Assembly (NCBI GenBank): GCA_018806985.1
Contig: JADANN010000229.1
Span: 33,857-97,856 of the forward strand
From: Angiostrongylus vasorum
Taxonomy: Eukaryota; Nematoda; Chromadorea; Rhabditida; Metastrongylidae
Reading direction: 5' to 3'
DNA length: 64,000 nucleotides
Shown: piece by piece, positions 35,180 to 45,784 of the stretch
Numbering within the stretch: the first letter of the stretch is position 1
Layout: every line of letters begins with the position of its first letter
The notes under the pieces: model-generated
What the model was told of the DNA's origin: nothing
The model's database searches: none
What the model saw: the letters and a program-made list of their open reading frames with translations, nothing else
Position numbers and translations under genes: made by a program

Positions 35180-36180
35180 ACAGCAATACAACAGGAATAG
35201 CAATGAAAAAATACTGGCATAAGAATAAAGCAAGTTCAGGACTATTAGGTGTTATAGCTACCAATGAAGTGAGGCTAATAAGGCCACAACAGTTTAGGAC
35301 ACTATTATAACATTAATACAATGATAACAGCAACTTAATAACAATGACCAGTAAAGGGATGCAGGCGATGGCGGCCACACTGGCGCGTACGGTGGCCCAA
35401 GACACCGAGAGCTGGAACGATAAAGAGAGATGCGGACATACCATGCATTAAGCTGGGATAGGGATCATATCTACAGCGACTGGGTGCATTTTGATATGAT
35501 CGATGAGAATAGGAAGTTACCTTAGCACCGTTGGTGCAACTGAATGAGGACGAGATGAGTCATCTGCGGAACAAGGTCAGGCGGCTGGTCTCGGATAACG
35601 ATATGTCCGCAGCGTGAAGTTTGAGCATCGATGGGTGCTACCATTGCCTAAGGGATAACTTGGGCTATAATAGAGCGACTGAGAACTGATGCCGACTATA
35701 GCGGCATAACACATACACAGTATAACTTGGCTGGTCAGCTGCCTTGTGCGCATAGCGTACAGTGTGAGAGAAATGGTACATGCCACCGATGGCGTTGCAG
35801 ACAGAACGCATTTGAGGATAGCCGCCGCTACTGATAACGCACCGCAGACCAAGTGATAAACAAATGACATCGACGCGATAAGTATGAGGATATGAGGATA
35901 TGAGGATATGAGGATATGAGGATATGAGGATATGAGGATATGAGGATATGAGGATATGAGGATATGAGGATATGAGGATATGAGGATATGAGGATATGAG
36001 GATGAGGATGAGGATGCACCGGGCTGGTCAGAGGCGTGACATAGTAACGGTAATTCTAATATAGCTAAGTTAATATACAGTTTGCAACTCTCATTTAATA
36101 ATGATGAAATGAAGTTAACATACAATAATGGCCACGTGCAATATGAGTTAACAACTACGATAGTCTACATAGGTAACACA
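35180..36180 (+). pseudogene. Decayed gag-like retroelement sequence, copy 2
   Basis: Aligns by eye with 30440-31000 (shared GAGGCTARTA, CATAA.GCACTAGAAT-like and TATAACATTAAT words). It reads MTSKGMQAMAATLARTVAQD from 35345, then WDRDHIYSDWVHFDMIDENR and QLNEDEMSHLRNKVRRLVSD in shifted frames, a hydrophilic helical, gag-like composition. Stops separate each piece. The 8-bp satellite lies within it. Confidence 0.5.
35883..36016. repeat. 8-bp tandem repeat (TATGAGGA)n
   Basis: About fifteen exact copies of an 8-bp unit, then three 6-bp GATGAG units. Because 8 is not a multiple of 3, each frame cycles through the same 8-residue peptide, which explains the HILISSYP-repeat ORFs. Confidence 0.95.
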
Positions 36181-36860
36181 TAGGATCAATGTGGAGGAAC
36201 CAGGATAGGGGACGAGCTAGGATGGTAATTCACGAGGCTACTTATATGCTTCTGGCGAAGGCGGTATTTGGCATAAGTCCAGGATCATTACCGAAAACAT
36301 TCGTCGGCTACCGATTCCAAATCCTCTCAAAACCAGAGATCAGCTGGCGGAAGACGGCTCTCGTAAACATCCTCATCCCCTTCGTGTTATTGTACGCATG
36401 ATGATCTTTGGACAGTGGTAATAAACAACAAGCTTCGATTGCACAAATAGGTTTGCATAATAAGACTATTTATAGCGATCAATGTTCGTTAGGATGGGAT
36501 GAAAATATTTACGTACTACGACATTTGCCAGGCAACTTGAGAAACAGAGGATATGATCATTACTACAGAAACATACAGAAATAGAAAGAAATATTAACTA
36601 TTCTGGCAATGGTTGCTATGCAGTGCTTCTGTTCAATACTCCAAGACTGACGCAAATGCCACACAGGTCTCTATAGAATCTTTTTTCAAATGGCAACTTT
36701 AAAGCAAAGTAAGATCTACATTCTCCCTATTTTCAAACTCGTGTTAGGAGTATTGTGGCGTCGTTATCATTTGCCAGTTAGTCACTACGTTGTTTTCAGG
36801 ATGGTAGCGATTGCCGGGACTTGCTCACGTTTCCGCATGGAAATATTGATCTGGATATTT

Positions 36861-36935
36861 AGCGCCTGGGTTCAGTGGTAGAATGCTCGCAAGCAACGTG
36901 AACGAATCAGATTCTTCTCCACCCGATGTATCATA
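36861..36935 (+). other. tRNA-Gly-like pseudogene
   Basis: GCGCCTGGGTTCAGTGGTAGAATGCTCGC matches the 5' half of a tRNA-Gly (D stem-loop and A box). After it the anticodon arm and the GGTTCGAATCC B box are not preserved (ACGAATCAGATTCTTCTCC). Likely a decayed tRNA gene or the head of a SINE. Confidence 0.55.
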
Positions 36936-37019
36936 AACGGAAGGAGGCGTAGGATTGCGCTAAGTGATGCCACATATGTTTTTCAGCCACGCAGGTCTCA
37001 CTGAGTTGTTGTTATGCCA

Positions 37020-37430
37020 AACTTTGGATAACTAAATTTTATTGAGCAGTATGAATGCAACAATGGGACATAATGAAATCAGAATAGGTATGTAGGAACA
37101 GGATGAGGAATAACATGGTCAATAGACTGAGTTATTATGATGGGTAAGTGGATTGTGTATGAGTAAGCAAACCAAATTTGATAAATAAGTGATGATGGAA
37201 GGAAAACTTTGGTTGAATAAAAAGCATTCTAATTCTCATAAGCATCAAACTCATGGTCATTACCATGCTCTTTTCTCCTTGTTTCTTTTCACTTATTAAG
37301 AATAGTGGTCTAGGGGAGAAATGCTCGAAGAGAGTGAGCGAAATCCTTCTGCAATTTATGTTCTGTTGCAGTATGAGGACTAAGAAATATACGATGCAAC
37401 ATGTAGCTGAGAACGGCTAGGTTGGCTAAC
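37020..37430. other. No recognisable gene
   Basis: AT-rich sequence with no open frame of note. Confidence 0.5.
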
Positions 37431-38010
37431 AGTGCATCATGACCCCAAAAAGTAGACCTGCTGAGTCAATGGCAAGCTTTTTCTAGTGCTCATGGGGAGC
37501 AGCGGAAAGCGGGACAATTTCAAAATTGACGAGGCCTGTTGTTTTATAAGGCCCATAACAGTTATAGATCATTTAATGATTAGGATGTTTTTCGCATGGT
37601 AACACGGAAGCTAAACTACAGGTCACCGACTCAGTGGCCTGAATTATTCACGAGATTTCTCCAAGAAAAAATATGACACTGCTAATTTTTTAGAGGACAC
37701 AAATGGCATAATCTTGCATAAGACAGGGATGCGTGGCGTTTCTATAGGCAACTGCATGAGGAACTCGACTATCAGTGGGTGATGCATCTCAGCCCAAAGG
37801 GCACCGTTACTAATTGAAATAAAAGGTGTTACATTTCTTCAGTTATGACACAGGTTTTTACTGTATTGCAATTACAACTGGTTTTTTTAGACCTCGCAAA
37901 TATTTTGTTCGTTCAGCTTCAGAGTTGGGACTGGACGTTTCAATAGATGGACCTTCCTTCAGTACCCTCATGTTAAACTGTGCGTTCATAATCTTGGTGT
38001 TCATATGCAC
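37430..38010 (+). repeat. Left arm of a large inverted repeat
   Basis: Reverse-complement partner of 39540-40230. Matching marks: GTCAATGGCAAGCTTTTTC, GCGGAAAGCGGGACAATTTC, GGTAACACGGAAGCTAAACTACAG, ATAATCTTGCATAAGACAGGGATG, GATGGACCTTCCTTCAGTACCC. A coding-like frame (FYRQLHEELDYQWVMHLSPK) is shared with the other arm. Confidence 0.85.
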
Positions 38011-38092
38011 TCGCCATAATATGAAAAATTCTGATTTTCTGATTCTAACGTGTTGTGATTATCGAATAATTATCGGCAGCTATCTGGGGAAT

Positions 38093-38370
38093 GGACGAGT
38101 GTGGCGAAGCGGTCGGAGGCGCCCTGCAGCACAGACGTGGAATCGATCCCCCACTCCAGTGGCCACCAAGCCTTCCATCCATCCGGGGTTGGACAATTGG
38201 TAACAGACTTCTCTGGGAGGATAGCAGCACTGGCTCGACACATTGGTAGGCCACTGGAAGTCATTGTAATGGCCAAATATGCATTTCAATCCCCACCAAA
38301 CGATGCTTAATGAAGTCGAATGCATGGAGCATCCTTCAGGGATTGATCAGCGCCGAGAACTTTTTTTGTC
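38093..38370 (+). mobile_element. SINE A copy
   Basis: Best-preserved head in the window: GTGTGGCGAAGCGGTCGGAGGCG, B box GGAATCGATCCCC, end GATCAGCGCCGAGAACTTTTTTT (Pol III-like T run). Confidence 0.9.
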
Positions 38371-38547
38371 TGCGAATATTTTGGTAGCCAATACGTCAAA
38401 TTGGTCACAAAACTACAGTCGTCTTTCGCCAAATGTTTTGAAGGAATGACTAACTTCGTGCACATTTACTCATTTTATACTACACATGGTAAACTCATAA
38501 AGCCGGGCATGTAGCGCAGTGGCTGGAGGCGTTCTGCAGTACACATA

Positions 38548-38850
38548 CCGATGGATGGCGCAGTGGTTAGTAATGCAGTCGATCACATGTCAAGGCTCAT
38601 TTTCGGCCACCTTACCAGCGTTCTCCTCCATTCCACGTGGGAAAGCATTAGCCCAAGTTATCTCCAAGATTGCAAGGAGAATAGACTCCATCATTATTCT
38701 ACGACATTCATCGAGAAGACGAAGTTCTCAGGAAGCAGACGAAACAACGCGCGAAATGTTCGAGGACTTTTTAAGAGGATGTAGTGCAAAGAAAACGAAT
38801 CGAATTCAAGAAATCTTGGGATCCGCACAGTAGATGTGATGACGAATCAT
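38548..38850 (+). mobile_element. SINE B copy
   Basis: Head GATGGCGCAGTGGTTAGTAATGC, body ATCTCCAAGATTGCAAGGAGAA, end TTGGGATCCGCACAGTAGATGTGATGACG. Matches 7861-8165. Confidence 0.87.
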
Positions 38851-39034
38851 GTGAAAAAAATTGATTTGGTCACTGGTCTAAAAAAGCTAGTGAAACGAGG
38901 AAGCATAGTTGTTCACTCCTTGGCTCTTCAAAGCAGCTGTGAGCAACTAAGTAATCGATATTTGTGCTTGCTTATTCGAGACAACAAGTGCTTTGACTTT
39001 GTGTGTAATTGCCTGTAAAACATGACTGCAATGA

Positions 39035-39270
39035 GTGATAGAAAGATAACGCTTCGGTGTTGGTCAATCTCTTTGAGATGCGTCATGTATTTCCTACAGC
39101 ATGAGTCGTAGAGGTCATTAAAAGGGATTTCGTCTACTACAATCATTTGATACTGCCTAGCGATGCACGAAATCAGTGTTTGTTATCCTCTGCGGACTGG
39201 CATGGAATTATCTAGTGGAAGGGTTCGGAATGAAGGGTTTGGCTTGCTCATGAGCGGTTTCAAACCAAGC
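39035..39270 (-). mobile_element. SINE A copy, degenerate
   Basis: AACGCTTCGGTGTTGGTCAATCTC and GAGATGCGTCATGTATTTC at the left, CATTTGATACTGCCTAGCGATGCA and TGGCATGGAATTATC to the right, in SINE A minus order with many changes. Confidence 0.6.
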
Positions 39271-39539
39271 ATGATGTACATCAGGTAGTCTTTTCACTAT
39301 GAACGAAATGACCGTTGTTTATAGCTCATACGAAAATCAGGTTGCGTGAAGATCCACTCGAGAATTGACCTCAGTGAAAAATAGTACAACAAATATGCTT
39401 TAGGAAGAAGATAATGGATTTACAAATAGCAGAACATCACGGTAGAAACCTGGTTTTAAAAGGGAAAGAAGTTCTCCCTGATATACTAGCCGTATGCGTA
39501 CTGTCAAAATCAGGAATTTTAGAGATCCGAAAAGGGCGT

Positions 39540-40230
39540 TTTTTTCTTTTTTCATGTTTAGCGGTTGCATATAAACGCCAAGATTATGGACGTACACTTT
39601 AACATCAGGGTACTGAAGGAAGGTCCATCTACTGAAACGTCTTGTCCGAACTGTGAAGGTGAACGATCAAAATATTTGGGAGTTCCAAAAAAAATCAGCT
39701 GCAACTGTAATAAAATAAAAAAACTCGCATCATGAATGTAGAAATGTAACACATTAAATTTCAACTAATAGCGATCCTCCGTGATTGGAGACCACTTGCT
39801 TCAACCACGGATTGACGAGTTCCTCGTGCAGTTGGCTGTAAAAACTCCACTCATCCCTGCCTTATGCAAGATCATGCCATCTGTGCCTTCTAAAAAAAAT
39901 CGGCGGCGTCGTGTTTTTCTTGGAAAAAACCTCGTAAAGAACTCAGGCCGCTGCTTCGCTGAGCTGTAGTTTAGCTTCCGTGTTACCCAATCGCTAACGG
40001 GTAACACGGAAGATAAACCATACAAGACAGGCACTATTTCGACGACTGCGAAGAATTTTCTATACATTAAGTGATCTATAACCGTCACAGCCTTGTAACA
40101 CAACACGCTTCGTCAATTTTGAAATTGTCTCGCTTTCCGCTGCTTCCTAGGAACACTAGGAAAACTAGGAAAAGCTTGCCATTGACTCAGCTGCTAAAAC
40201 TGTCCTCAATGCTAGCAATTTTGTTAATCT
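39540..40230 (-). repeat. Right arm of the large inverted repeat
   Basis: Partner of 37430-38010. On the minus strand it has coding-like frames: SVLPVSDWVTRKLNYSSAKQ, RRRRFFLEGTDGMILHKAGM and, shifted, FYSQLHEELVNPWLKQVVSN. The two arms probably are inverted copies of one unknown element with SINEs A and B inserted between. No catalytic motif recognised. Confidence 0.8.
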
Positions 40231-40257
40231 TCGTCGTATTTATGGTTGCTTCAGTGA

Positions 40258-40458
40258 TCACGAATAATTTCTAAGCTCGTTCTGGTTTTCTCTAAACACT
40301 AATTCTGTTTGGTCTGTAAAGAAATATGGTTCAGTAGAAATAGAACACTGTCTATCTATCGTTTTAAGGACTGATTTGACTGGTAAACAACGGATTTTCT
40401 TCTCGCAATCAAATGTTAGACGTGCATACACCTTTCGGCAACCACTCTTTCCATTATG
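40258..40458 (-). CDS. Possible terminal exon near the GATA gene
   Basis: A TAATGCAG acceptor opens a frame ending in TGA at 40258 (HNGKSGCRKVYARLTFDCEK, CLPVKSVLKTIDRQCSISTE, VFRENQNELRNYS). It lies 0.5 kb downstream of the GATA exon on the same strand, but the phase does not fit the GATA donor, so it is either a separate gene end or needs another exon. Confidence 0.4.
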   Translation of the reverse strand, partial: HNGKSGCRKVYARLTFDCEKKIRCLPVKSVLKTIDRQCSISTEPYFFTDQTELVFRENQNELRNYS

Positions 40459-40474
40459 CTGCATTATTGATGGC

Positions 40475-40570
40475 CTAATAACTCGACGTTTCTTTCCAAG
40501 GCTTTCTTCACTGGTTCGGCGCCTCTGCCTTCATCAGAGCCGGGATGATTGGAGTCGCTTGTTCATATCC
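40475..40570 (+). repeat. Family E end fragment
   Basis: CTAATAACTCGACGTTTCTTTCC and GCCTCTGCCTTCATCAGAGCCGGGATGATTGGAGTC parallel the foldback ends at 13.7 and 49.8 kb. Confidence 0.6.
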
Positions 40571-40697
40571 GTTTATTCTTGTGATGTGGTCTTCGCAGTC
40601 GCATCGAGTCGAATCCAGTGGATTATCGAACGAAAATCTTGATTTTTTACTATTTTTTTCTTTGACTAGTCATATAGAGGCTGTGTCAAAGTTGGTT

Positions 40698-40728
40698 TAA
40701 TGTATATATGTATGTATGTGTGTACGTA

Positions 40729-40771
<43 letters not shown>

Positions 40772-40775
40772 GTGC
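40698..40775. repeat. (TATGTG)n microsatellite
   Basis: Tandem hexamers TATGTG following TATGTATG units. Confidence 0.92.
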
Positions 40776-41008
40776 ATGCGTGTAGAAAAATGTGGTAAGG
40801 CTTCACCATGTACGAAAAACTGATCATCCAATCACCTCCTGTCCTATTTTAAAGTGATGGTTGAATCGCTTGTTGAAAAGGATAACGAGAAGCTTCATTA
40901 AATCATAATATTCTTGAGAACCGAACTAAGAAACAAAAAAAGCCGTAATAAAACAGATGAACTCTCTGAAGAGCTAATGAAATGATAGAAAAACAGGGGT
41001 TCTCTCAC

Positions 41009-41838
41009 CCTGCTGGTCATTACTGTCATCCTGAAATTGAGCAACCATTTCGTTTACATCACTTCCGTAGGCACCTGCACTCGCTGAGTCGACTTCGAGC
41101 GAACAAACGTGGGCGGCTGACGAGCAATTCAGAGGGTTGCTGCTTCGACAATCTCTATTCATAGTGGAACAAGCTTCACTATATTGATGCTCGAACTGAT
41201 AATTGTTCAACATGTTTCTCTCTACTAGCTCCTGATGTACGGGATATTCGATGAAACTTCGGTACGCTTGCGTCTGATGGTCTCCAGTCTTGTGATCAGT
41301 CAAACTAGACTCCTTGTTCACCAGTTCATGTTTCATCATATTCGCGTTCGGATTCGGAGCTGCAGCCAGCCCATGCTGGTCGAATACATCGCTTTCTAAA
41401 GAAGCACTATGAAGACGAGTTGTGAAACCGAGCTGATCGTTTATTTCTGACGGAATTGTTTGCTGTTCTATATTGAAAGAATTGAATACGGTTCGCTCAT
41501 TGGTGTAGCTCATCATCATCGGATTTTTAGTGCTGTAGTGAGCGTTGGACGGAATGAACCTTGGTAACGATGGTGCACAAGAGGCATTCGACGGCACGAG
41601 AAAATTTTGCGCTGCAATAGGTTGCGATTGATTAGGATCAGATGACTGAAAAGTGCTGTTTTCAAGGATCGCGAAGTTTGAAGGTGACTTCTGGAGTTGC
41701 TCAAAGTTCGGCAGATTGCCTTCGGCATCGCTCACAAAGAAGTTGTAACGTGAGCGGCGACATCGTCGAGTGACTGTGTCACGACGCATTGAAGGTGGGC
41801 GCTTTCGACCGTTCTTTCGGAAGAACATGTTACAGGCG
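41009..41838 (-). CDS. GATA transcription factor, exon with second half of the zinc finger
   Basis: The acceptor AAATTTCAG at 41839 and first base complete the AAC codon left at 42146. The exon starts NACNMFFRKNGRKRPPSMRR: the second CxxC pair of a GATA-type finger and the basic C-terminal extension that reaches the DNA minor groove (..DTVTRRCRRSR). After it come about 240 residues rich in Asn, Ser and Gln, typical of activation regions. The exon ends at GCAGG|GTGAGA (41009), or, without splicing, the frame stops at 40974. GATA factors bind WGATAR sites; in nematodes they control gut, skin and endoderm genes. The lineage inside the ELT/END/MED group cannot be fixed here. Confidence 0.9.
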
Positions 41839-42145
41839 CTGAAATTTCACGCGCTCGTTACAAGATAGTTGAGAAATAAAACAGAACATTGTCAAAATAT
41901 TGTACACGGAGGAATTATTACAAGTTTTGTTCTTCACCAAACAAGTGCAGTTTGAAGCTGTCATTTCAAGGCTGTGAATTTCATGCATTCTTTTTGAGAC
42001 CGCTTTTTACCAACCGTAAATCAATAATGCAGGAGAGCAAAAGTTTTTCTTTGTCACTACATTACTTTTGAAATAGGAATAATCCGGCGGTATTTCGCTT
42101 GCAATAAGTAACTAAGTTGAAAAGTGTAGTCACTTGTGTACTTAC

Positions 42146-42237
42146 TTGCATTCTGCTTTTCCATCCATACTTCGCCTCCATGCGCTTGTGGTCTTCGTTC
42201 CGCAATTCGTGCATTCAATATTTCCGTTCACGGTGAC
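42146..42237 (-). CDS. GATA transcription factor, exon with first half of the zinc finger
   Basis: Acceptor TTTTTTAG, donor GCAA|GTAAGT. Encodes VNGNIECTNCGTKTTSAWRR then SMDGKAECN. Joined to the next exon it gives C-x2-C-x17-C-x2-C with the conserved TxxWRR in the loop, the signature of a GATA-type finger. An intron between the two cysteine pairs is common in GATA genes. Too short to appear as an ORF. One finger only is visible. Confidence 0.92.
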
Positions 42238-42239
42238 CT

Positions 42240-43759
42240 AAAAAATAAAGGCAACCATTTTCTTTATCGACAGATTCAAGAGGACGAACACATGTTAGTT
42301 GCAAACGATTGTCATTCAATTAGTTCGTTTCAGCTACTTGCAGTCGAGAGTATTAATCAGTTGCAGGCTAATCACGGGTACGGGAAGAATGGAAAATTTC
42401 CACGTAATTCACTAGTGAGTCCCTTGTTCTTCTAAACGTTGAGGGCTCACGATATTAAATATTTTCTATTGTTACTGGGAAGAATTTTAGTCAAATTTTA
42501 GGTTTACAGACTTCGAATGCTTCTTGTCGCCTTAATTAAGAAAGGTAAGACTCCGACTAATTAAGAAAGGTGGGACTAAGACTGACATCCAAGGTCTCTC
42601 AATCAAATCACACCTACTCTAACTGAGTAATTTTTTTTTGTTAGCTGGTAGAAACAAAAGGTCAGATAAATAGAAAGTTTAAGAAGCAAGCTCTCTTCTC
42701 CACACACTACGAAATCATTTGGCGCTGCTTCGCAGTCTATTCTCTATAATATTACAAAAGCATTCATACCACTGCTGTCGACATTTCTGCCGAGAATTAT
42801 GGAGGGGAGATTGCCAAGCTCGATTTCTGGACATACACTGATAAATAGTTTAGATGTTTCCAACAGCTTAACTTATAAAAGAAGTAAACGGCATAAATAA
42901 CCATCTATTGCTCGAAGTGATTCATGTGGTAGAAAGTGCATAAGGACAACGAGGACATCGGGCAGTCGTAGAATAGTATGAAGGTTCTTGGAGTAAATAG
43001 TGGTGATTGCAAATTCCATGGAAAGCACGAAAATTTTATATCCATTCCAACATTATTAATTATTGCATTGAGTTAATGTGAAGCAAACATTACCTCTGAA
43101 AGAGTTTACAAATTAATATTAAGAAGAAGTATTAATGGCATGCGAACGACGATGTCAGACATCGGTCATCAATAGGAAGATGTCGTGGAGGGTGGCGACG
43201 CATTTCGTTTTCAAAGAAATCGGATGGCCACTTAGGTGTGCACTACAATAGGTTTTTCTACTGAATGGTGAACAACTCCTTGTCGCGAACTCTACCGCCT
43301 ATTGAAAACAACCGACGTTAACTTTTTTTTGAGAGTGGAAGAGATATACGAGCCAACAAGAACTAGACTACTATCATTACTACTACGTATATCGAGTTTA
43401 ATTTGTTTGGAATGAGATGACAATCCTAGAGTGGAGAAGAAGATGTGCTCGCCGAAAGGCGGCGAGATTCTGAAAGACGACGAACAGTTGACGAACGAAT
43501 ATAGTGAAAGGCAGTTCTTAATTTGCAACGAATGCGAACATTTATTGAGACATGCGCCAATATCCAAAGACGTCAGTAGTGCTTCCTTTTTCCACTTTCT
43601 CGATTTCTGGGGACTAATTGGATTGGAACTGGTATTATTCCAGATCATTGAAATGACACGAGGTTGTTATACAACTTTTACTGGACTGAGGTTTCGACGT
43701 CTTTGCCTTCTTCAGAGCCTACGATCTGAATCGGTGATTCAAGTGTAGCCCTTCTCGCG

Positions 43760-43760
<1 letters not shown>
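42240..43760. other. Intron or upstream region of the GATA gene, weak candidates only
   Basis: Open frames exist on both strands: plus 42260-42430 (FLYRQIQEDEHMLVANDCHS) and 43431-43600 (CSPKGGEILKDDEQLTNEYS); minus 42836-42760 after TTTATCAG (CMSRNRAWQSPLHNSRQKCR) and 43648-43340, Ser-rich (SLYSFVNCSSSFRISPPF). The last could be an activation-domain exon of the GATA gene. None could be joined in phase. 43660-43745 is a family E end. Confidence 0.35.

Positions 43761-43845
<85 letters not shown>
43761..43845. repeat. (TG)n microsatellite
   Basis: About 42 uninterrupted TG units. The His/Thr and Val/Cys repeat ORFs over it are artefacts. Confidence 0.97.
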
Positions 43846-43846
<1 letters not shown>

Positions 43847-44139
43847 CGTTGCCACAAGAGGTTGTATGCATTAAAGTGAAGCTCCACTGGAATAGGGAAC
43901 CTCAGTCGGTGATGCCTTTTATACTGGACGGATGTTGGTCCATATCTTATAGGAATATTTATTGGTGTAAAGACGGTGCTTTTCAGCAGTTTCTTCGACC
44001 GGACATTAACTTAAGAATATTTTTTTTGTGGCAGAAGGCCCATAGCTATGCAAACTTCAGAATTATCTAAAATGAACAAGAGTTGGACATTTCTACGGGG
44101 AGGGCAAGGAAAACCTACGTTAAGTATGAGCTCGCCCAG

Positions 44140-44310
44140 TTACGTATACCTGCATGCTCGTCAGGACCTGTAAAGGTAAAGGAACTCATGCCAAGTGTTT
44201 TCCCCTTGTGAGTAGAAGTGGCTGAATGAACAGCGCTGTTGCACAAAGCGGCAAGTGGTGGTTGTACTGTACGTGGGACTCCACAAGTGGTGAAGATGAC
44301 ATAGGTTTTT
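44140..44310 (-). CDS. Possible upstream exon of the GATA gene
   Basis: The minus frame with FTTCGVPRTVQPPLAALCNS, SAVHSATSTHKGKTLGMS and FTGPDEHA ends at a GCAG|GTATAC donor. Composition suits a transcription-factor linker. Phase to 42237 does not fit directly. Low certainty. Confidence 0.3.
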
Positions 44311-44344
44311 TTTGTAATGTGCAATATTATATGTTAACTGATAA

Positions 44345-45090
44345 CTACGCTCATTTTTCAATTTCACGAATTACTTTTTAACTAACTGATCGATCTTGGA
44401 TTAATAGATGTCTGGTTGACTCCTACGCACTCAAGCCATCAAGTGACATTCCACTGCACTTCTTTACATCCATAGAAGATTAATGGGCTTGGAAACAAAC
44501 GAAAACACTCGGCTAAAACGTGCATGAAGAAATGTGTAGTTCTGCCTAACCACCATATCAAGAGTTACATTCACAGTAGCCTACAGAGCGCTGTATACTG
44601 ACCGCGCAATTACCAGCGAACACATCCAAAAATCAACAAAAACTACAGCAGATCGGAAAAGAACTAGTGATATTCAATGGATAAAATGACGGGACACTTG
44701 TTAAACCATGTAGGAGACCGAAGACGCTTAGAGATACTCGGATGTATTCGTAGAGGAAATAACGTTGACGAACATCAACAAAATAGTTTGTAAGGACAGT
44801 GAAAGAGTGCGATCGTGTGAAATTGTCAAGATCTACTTATTTTCACACCATATATGAATGCGGAACATTTGAAAGAATAAAAGCCTTTTACTGTGCGAGT
44901 ATCTCACAGATAGCGATCCTTTTTGACGATTGAGAAGTAATGCCGAGGCAAAGGTGGTGGCAGTTCTACTATTTATGTTCATTTGCATTTTGTTACACTT
45001 GTGCTCCCCGAAGAGAGGCTCTCATTGTCTGCTAGTAAACGCACCAAGCCTTGTGGCTGTCAAAGTTCAGCTACACTAAATTACGTCCAC
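44345..45090. other. No recognisable gene
   Basis: No ORF above 60 codons and no repeat family recognised. Confidence 0.5.
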
Positions 45091-45094
45091 TCAC

Positions 45095-45160
45095 CCTCGA
45101 GCCTGGCGTCTTGGGCGGAACAGGTGGTGGAGGTAAAAGAGCAGTAAATGTCCTCGTCAT
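45095..45160 (-). CDS. Possible first coding exon of the GATA gene
   Basis: From an ATG at 45158-45160 the exon reads MTRTFTALLPPPPVPPKTPG then SR, ending at GAGG|GTGAGT. It ends in phase 0 and exon 42237 begins in phase 0, so the proline-rich start could join directly to the finger exon over a 2.9-kb intron. Confidence 0.4.
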
Positions 45161-45480
45161 CCTTGCACAGCTTGGGGCATAATGTTGATTAATTGTAGAA
45201 TAGCTGAAGAACACAATCGTCAACCCAAAATTTTCACTCGCAAAAAAATGGAGGTGATTTGGCAAACGTGCGATGTCCGATTCTAAGTGAAAGTCATAAT
45301 CTTCATGTTTTTTTTTACATGCATAGAGCACCTCTTATTCCTATAAGTTCGAAAATTGCTTGTTATAAAAGTGCGACTTTGTCCTCAGTGCTGTTTTTAT
45401 TGGTAAATATTCTCCCGAAGAGAAATTTTGACTAGGAGTCGCGGGTTTACCAAAGTTTTTCTTCTTTATGGGAAACTTAC

Positions 45481-45538
45481 TTGTATGAATGTCGCATTGG
45501 TCCGCTAACGCTTTGAGACTGCCCATTGTTGCAAAGAA
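45481..45538 (-). CDS. Short spliced exon, unassigned
   Basis: Acceptor TTATTTCAG, donor ACAA|GTAAGT, both strong. Contains an ATG and reads MGSLKALADQCDIHT. It may be an alternative first exon of the GATA gene or part of a 5' leader. Phase to 45160 does not fit. Confidence 0.4.
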
Positions 45539-45784
45539 CTGAAATAATAGCTCAACAAAGGATCTAAGTGTACATCGTCTAGCTGAGTAAGATTTGATCA
45601 ATGGACATGTGGCCGTAAAGGAAGTAACCAAATACGTAGTGTTTACAAAAACTGTTACCCCGTTACTAACAATGAGTAGAAGTACGAGCTCTGTAACGCT
45701 GTTGGCAATTCTGACAAATCTTTTTTTCGAACGATAACGCACTAGCTTTTCCCCAACCTGATCTGCTGATCCTCCTTTGGTGTT

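Noticed and set aside
35883..36016. CRISPR-like array
   Set aside because: Units are contiguous with no spacers, in a eukaryotic setting; a plain satellite.
35577..36125. 182-codon ORF with a repeated HILISSYP peptide
   Set aside because: Caused by the 8-bp satellite; flanks are the decayed retroelement.
38070..38325. Several 68-81 codon ORFs on both strands
   Set aside because: All lie within a SINE A copy.
43678..44070. ORFs with His/Thr or Val/Cys repeats
   Set aside because: Caused by the (TG)n tract.
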